Positions 62,065 through 64,000 of a DNA stretch of 64,000 bases are shown one piece after another (the first letter of the stretch is position 1; each line of letters starts with the position of its first letter). Source of the DNA: Bordetella parapertussis (GTDB lineage Bacteria > Pseudomonadota > Gammaproteobacteria > Burkholderiales > Burkholderiaceae_D). The stretch is from the NCBI GenBank assembly GCA_945866125.1, contig CAMBFZ010000003.1:1-64000 (forward strand), in the 5' to 3' direction. The notes under the pieces were generated by a model. The model saw nothing but the letters and a program-made list of their open reading frames with translations. It was not told where the DNA came from and ran no database searches. The translations under genes were made by a program, and so were the position numbers.

Positions 62065-63054
62065 TTAGCGTGGTCCGATATCGGCACGCGCAAGGGTGCC
62101 CACGTACTCGCCTAGTCGGTCGCGTGCATTTTGCTTGAGACCGGTGACGATGGAATTGCGGGTGATATTGCCACTCTGATCGCGGCCTTCATATAAGTAA
62201 GCAGACTGACGCCCATTAATATTGAGCGGCGCATCGACATTGGTTTCCGTGCGCGCAGCTGGCGTCAGCACGGTGAGATAGAGTTCATCGAGCGAAGCCG
62301 GGCCACGCCCTTTGAGCCCGGTATCATCAAAGTAGTTATTCACCAGCTCAAGCTGCTGTAAAACCGACATCGATAGAATCGCTTTGGGGTTGTTGCCATA
62401 GCCGGCGCTCGCTGCGCCCCGGTTGCTGCCGTCGCAGAACTGAATAATGCCGTGGCAGTTGCCGTTGGACGCACGCGGGTTCATACCGTCCGATTCCATC
62501 AGGGTGAGTTTGGCGAAGTCATCGGGCGCGAAATTATGCCGGCTTGCCATCGATAAGACTTTGTCGCGAACAGCCGCTTGCTCATAGGTCGAGACATAGC
62601 CTTTGGAGACGGCACGCGCGAGTGTTTTATCGAGTACCGGTGTGTGACTGGCCTGCACCGCCGTATTTTTTTGGATTTGCTCAACCGTTGGCTGGCGCAG
62701 CTTTAACGCTGACAGGGTCGAGGTCGGTGCCAGGTTCGCCATATTAAGCGACTGCCCTGGCATGATCCTGTCGGGATTTTTAATACCGTTATCACGTGCG
62801 ACCGTTTTTGCCATGTCATAAATCTGACTCGAGCTAAATTGGCTCACCGACGAACCCAAGTAATTACGGGTTAAGCTCATCAGGGTGTCACCGGGTTTGA
62901 CGGTCACGGCTTGCGGCACTTTATTATTCGCCACTTGCGATAAGGCCTGCCGAAATAAGGGTGCCGCCGCTGGCCCGCTCGGCTCACGCGACTTTCCGCG
63001 GGCCGCGATATTGGCCGCTGCGGTCTGTTCAATCTGGGCTGGGTTAAGCTTCAT
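62065..63054 (-). CDS. LysM-domain lytic transglycosylase, probable flagellar peptidoglycan hydrolase
   Basis: The start is placed at 63054 (MKLNPAQIEQTAAANIAARG) because the sigma-54 promoter at 63138-63153 leaves no leader for the GTG at 63129. In 329 residues, a LysM domain (VTVKPGDTLMSLTRNYLG, about 50-106) precedes an SLT-type domain. LMESDGMNPRA has the likely catalytic Glu187, followed by G-x-x-QF. No signal peptide is visible, which fits export by the flagellar type III route, as for FlgJ. It lies beside flgA and upstream of an flg operon whose FlgJ lacks a muramidase. Confidence 0.82.
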   Translation of the reverse strand: MKLNPAQIEQTAAANIAARGKSREPSGPAAAPLFRQALSQVANNKVPQAVTVKPGDTLMSLTRNYLGSSVSQFSSSQIYDMAKTVARDNGIKNPDRIMPGQSLNMANLAPTSTLSALKLRQPTVEQIQKNTAVQASHTPVLDKTLARAVSKGYVSTYEQAAVRDKVLSMASRHNFAPDDFAKLTLMESDGMNPRASNGNCHGIIQFCDGSNRGAASAGYGNNPKAILSMSVLQQLELVNNYFDDTGLKGRGPASLDELYLTVLTPAARTETNVDAPLNINGRQSAYLYEGRDQSGNITRNSIVTGLKQNARDRLGEYVGTLARADIGPR

Positions 63055-63075
63055 GGTCTGTGCCTTATGCCGTGC

Positions 63076-63091
63076 TGGCTCTTTTATTGCT
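63076..63091 (+). promoter_or_regulatory. Possible sigma-54 promoter of flgA
   Basis: TGGCTCTTTTATTGCT has correct -24 GG and -12 GC spacing and a complete TTGCT. It lies about 84 bases before the flgA ATG, within the leader of the divergent transglycosylase gene. Confidence 0.55.
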
Positions 63092-63137
63092 AATTGGGCT
63101 AGGCCTGTCGGAAGTTCAACAGGGCTCACTCTGATTT

Positions 63138-63153
63138 AGCAAGGCCTGTACCA
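63138..63153 (-). promoter_or_regulatory. Sigma-54 promoter of the lytic transglycosylase gene
   Basis: The minus strand reads TGGTACAGGCCTTGCT, one base from consensus at the -24 element and complete at -12. It is about 84 bases before the 63054 ATG and decides that start over the upstream GTG. Confidence 0.7.
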
Positions 63154-63173
63154 TATTTAATTCGACAAGAACC

Positions 63174-64000
63174 ATGCAAATATCCCTGACAAGACTGTGC
63201 GCGTTTTGCTGCAAAGTGCTCTGCCTGATGGCCGCGCTGATGAGTAGCGCGCAGGCCATTGCGCCCGAAGTCTGGCTGGTTGACGAGGTCGCTAATTGGG
63301 TCGCTGAGCAAAACAAAACCAGTATTGAACATGTCAGCGTGACCCCGCCTGACGCGCGGGTAAAGGTACAGCCCTGCAGCGACAAACTGACGTTTGATTA
63401 TCCTTTTGCTAATCGCGAAAGCGTGCGGGTGCGCTGCACCAAGCCGACCTGGCAACTTTTTGTCAAGGTTGCGCTAGTCAAGCCGAACAATAGTGTAGCG
63501 ACGACGCGTGCGCTGCCTGCCGGACATATGCTGAGTGAAGCCGATCTGGTGCTGCGACCCGATCTGACGCCTGCCAGCGGCAGCTTTACCGAGCGCCGGC
63601 CTTTAATTGGCCGCCAGTTGAAACGTGCCTTGGGCAAGGCGCAGGTGATTGTGTCAGGCGATCTGGACACCACGCTGCAAGCGGCGCGATTAAAACAAGC
63701 GGCGCGCGCCGATGAGGTGCTCAGCATGGAGATGATTGAATGGGTCACCCTGCCCCGCAGCACGGTGCCGCCATCGGTCTGGTTGGGCAGTGAACTACCG
63801 CCGGGATTACGGCTGGCACGGGATGTGCAAGGAGGACAGATATTACAGACCTCTGACCTGGCGGAAAGCCGACAGGTGGTGGTCGCAACGAGCAACTTGA
63901 GCGCTGGCTCCATCTTAAGAGCAGGCACCATCAAGCTCGATAAGTTTGAGCAGGACAAAGTGACGCCGACCCATTTGTTTGCGTTAAACGGGCTGGAGGG
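63174..64000 (+). CDS. flgA: Flagellar P-ring assembly chaperone FlgA (partial at right edge)
   Basis: From ATG 63174 the frame stays open to the window end, 275 codons. A signal peptide (MQISLTRLCAFCCKVLCLMA, ending SSAQA near 28) is followed by an N-terminal domain. SAF-type segments follow: ATTRALPAGHMLSEADLVLR, PLIGRQLKRALGKAQ and ARDVQGGQILQTSDL. FlgA is a periplasmic chaperone for FlgI. It is divergent from the transglycosylase gene, the usual flgA/flgB divergence interrupted by one gene. Its end is outside the window. Confidence 0.9.
   Translation, partial: MQISLTRLCAFCCKVLCLMAALMSSAQAIAPEVWLVDEVANWVAEQNKTSIEHVSVTPPDARVKVQPCSDKLTFDYPFANRESVRVRCTKPTWQLFVKVALVKPNNSVATTRALPAGHMLSEADLVLRPDLTPASGSFTERRPLIGRQLKRALGKAQVIVSGDLDTTLQAARLKQAARADEVLSMEMIEWVTLPRSTVPPSVWLGSELPPGLRLARDVQGGQILQTSDLAESRQVVVATSNLSAGSILRAGTIKLDKFEQDKVTPTHLFALNGLE

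Noticed and set aside
63055..63129. N-terminal extension of the transglycosylase gene from the GTG at 63129
   Set aside because: The sigma-54 promoter at 63138-63153 would start transcription at about that codon, and a better-placed ATG exists at 63054.

Overview
The window looks like a chromosomal segment of a motile betaproteobacterium, probably Burkholderiales and possibly near Oxalobacteraceae. This placement is inferred from gene content, moderate GC and sigma-54/sigma-28 type flagellar promoters; no search was run. It holds a small secretion remnant, a hydroquinone-type aromatic catabolic operon, a Na+/H+ antiporter and about 50 kb of flagellar and flagellin-modification genes.

Left end (1-1595): the last 50 codons of a type I secretion ABC ATPase overlap an HlyD-type adaptor. 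1601-12562 (minus): a LysR regulator, then a two-subunit hydroquinone dioxygenase, a semialdehyde dehydrogenase and a maleylacetate reductase, then a complete branched-chain-type ABC importer, then a hydroxyquinol-type intradiol dioxygenase. Together these would take up an aromatic compound and carry hydroquinone or hydroxyquinol to maleylacetate and 3-oxoadipate. 12765-14207 is nhaD.

14272-22630 (minus): a flagellar basal-body and export operon, fleR-like regulator-fliE-fliF-[69-codon FliF-tail paralogue]-fliG-fliH-fliI-fliJ, behind a sigma-54 promoter. 22967-24149 is a three-gene operon of uncharacterised small proteins. 24346-28966 (minus) has a giant 1309-residue flagellin and a small TPR-like gene, each with its own sigma-54 site. 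A toxin-antitoxin pair follows (29261-29874).

30209-36253 (plus): pseB, fliD, flaG and a second flagellin, the last three behind sigma-28-like sites. 36338-41007 is a visibly AT-richer block of sugar-modification genes (TPR-glycosyltransferase candidate, methylases, HAD, Nudix). 41160-48347 continues with pseC-pseF-pseI and four further sugar-modifying genes, so filament glycosylation with a pseudaminic-type nonulosonic acid is very likely. 48407-61805 (minus) is flgB-C-D-E-F-G-H-I-J-K-L. Upstream lie a LysM lytic transglycosylase and, divergently, flgA running off the right edge.

Most notable: (i) a separate small gene repeating the FliG-binding tail of FliF, placed between fliF and fliG; (ii) enlarged axial proteins (FliC 1309, FlgK 1223, FlgE 1049, FliC2 709, FliD 688 residues) with repeated or shared modules; (iii) a FlgJ without its muramidase domain, with a signal-less LysM transglycosylase gene nearby under its own sigma-54 promoter; (iv) a recurring sigma-54 motif linking hook, regulator, flagellin and pse genes; (v) a near-consensus sigma-28 site with no sense gene, pointing antisense into a sigma-54-driven gene. 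No rRNA, tRNA, CRISPR array or insertion sequence was recognised.
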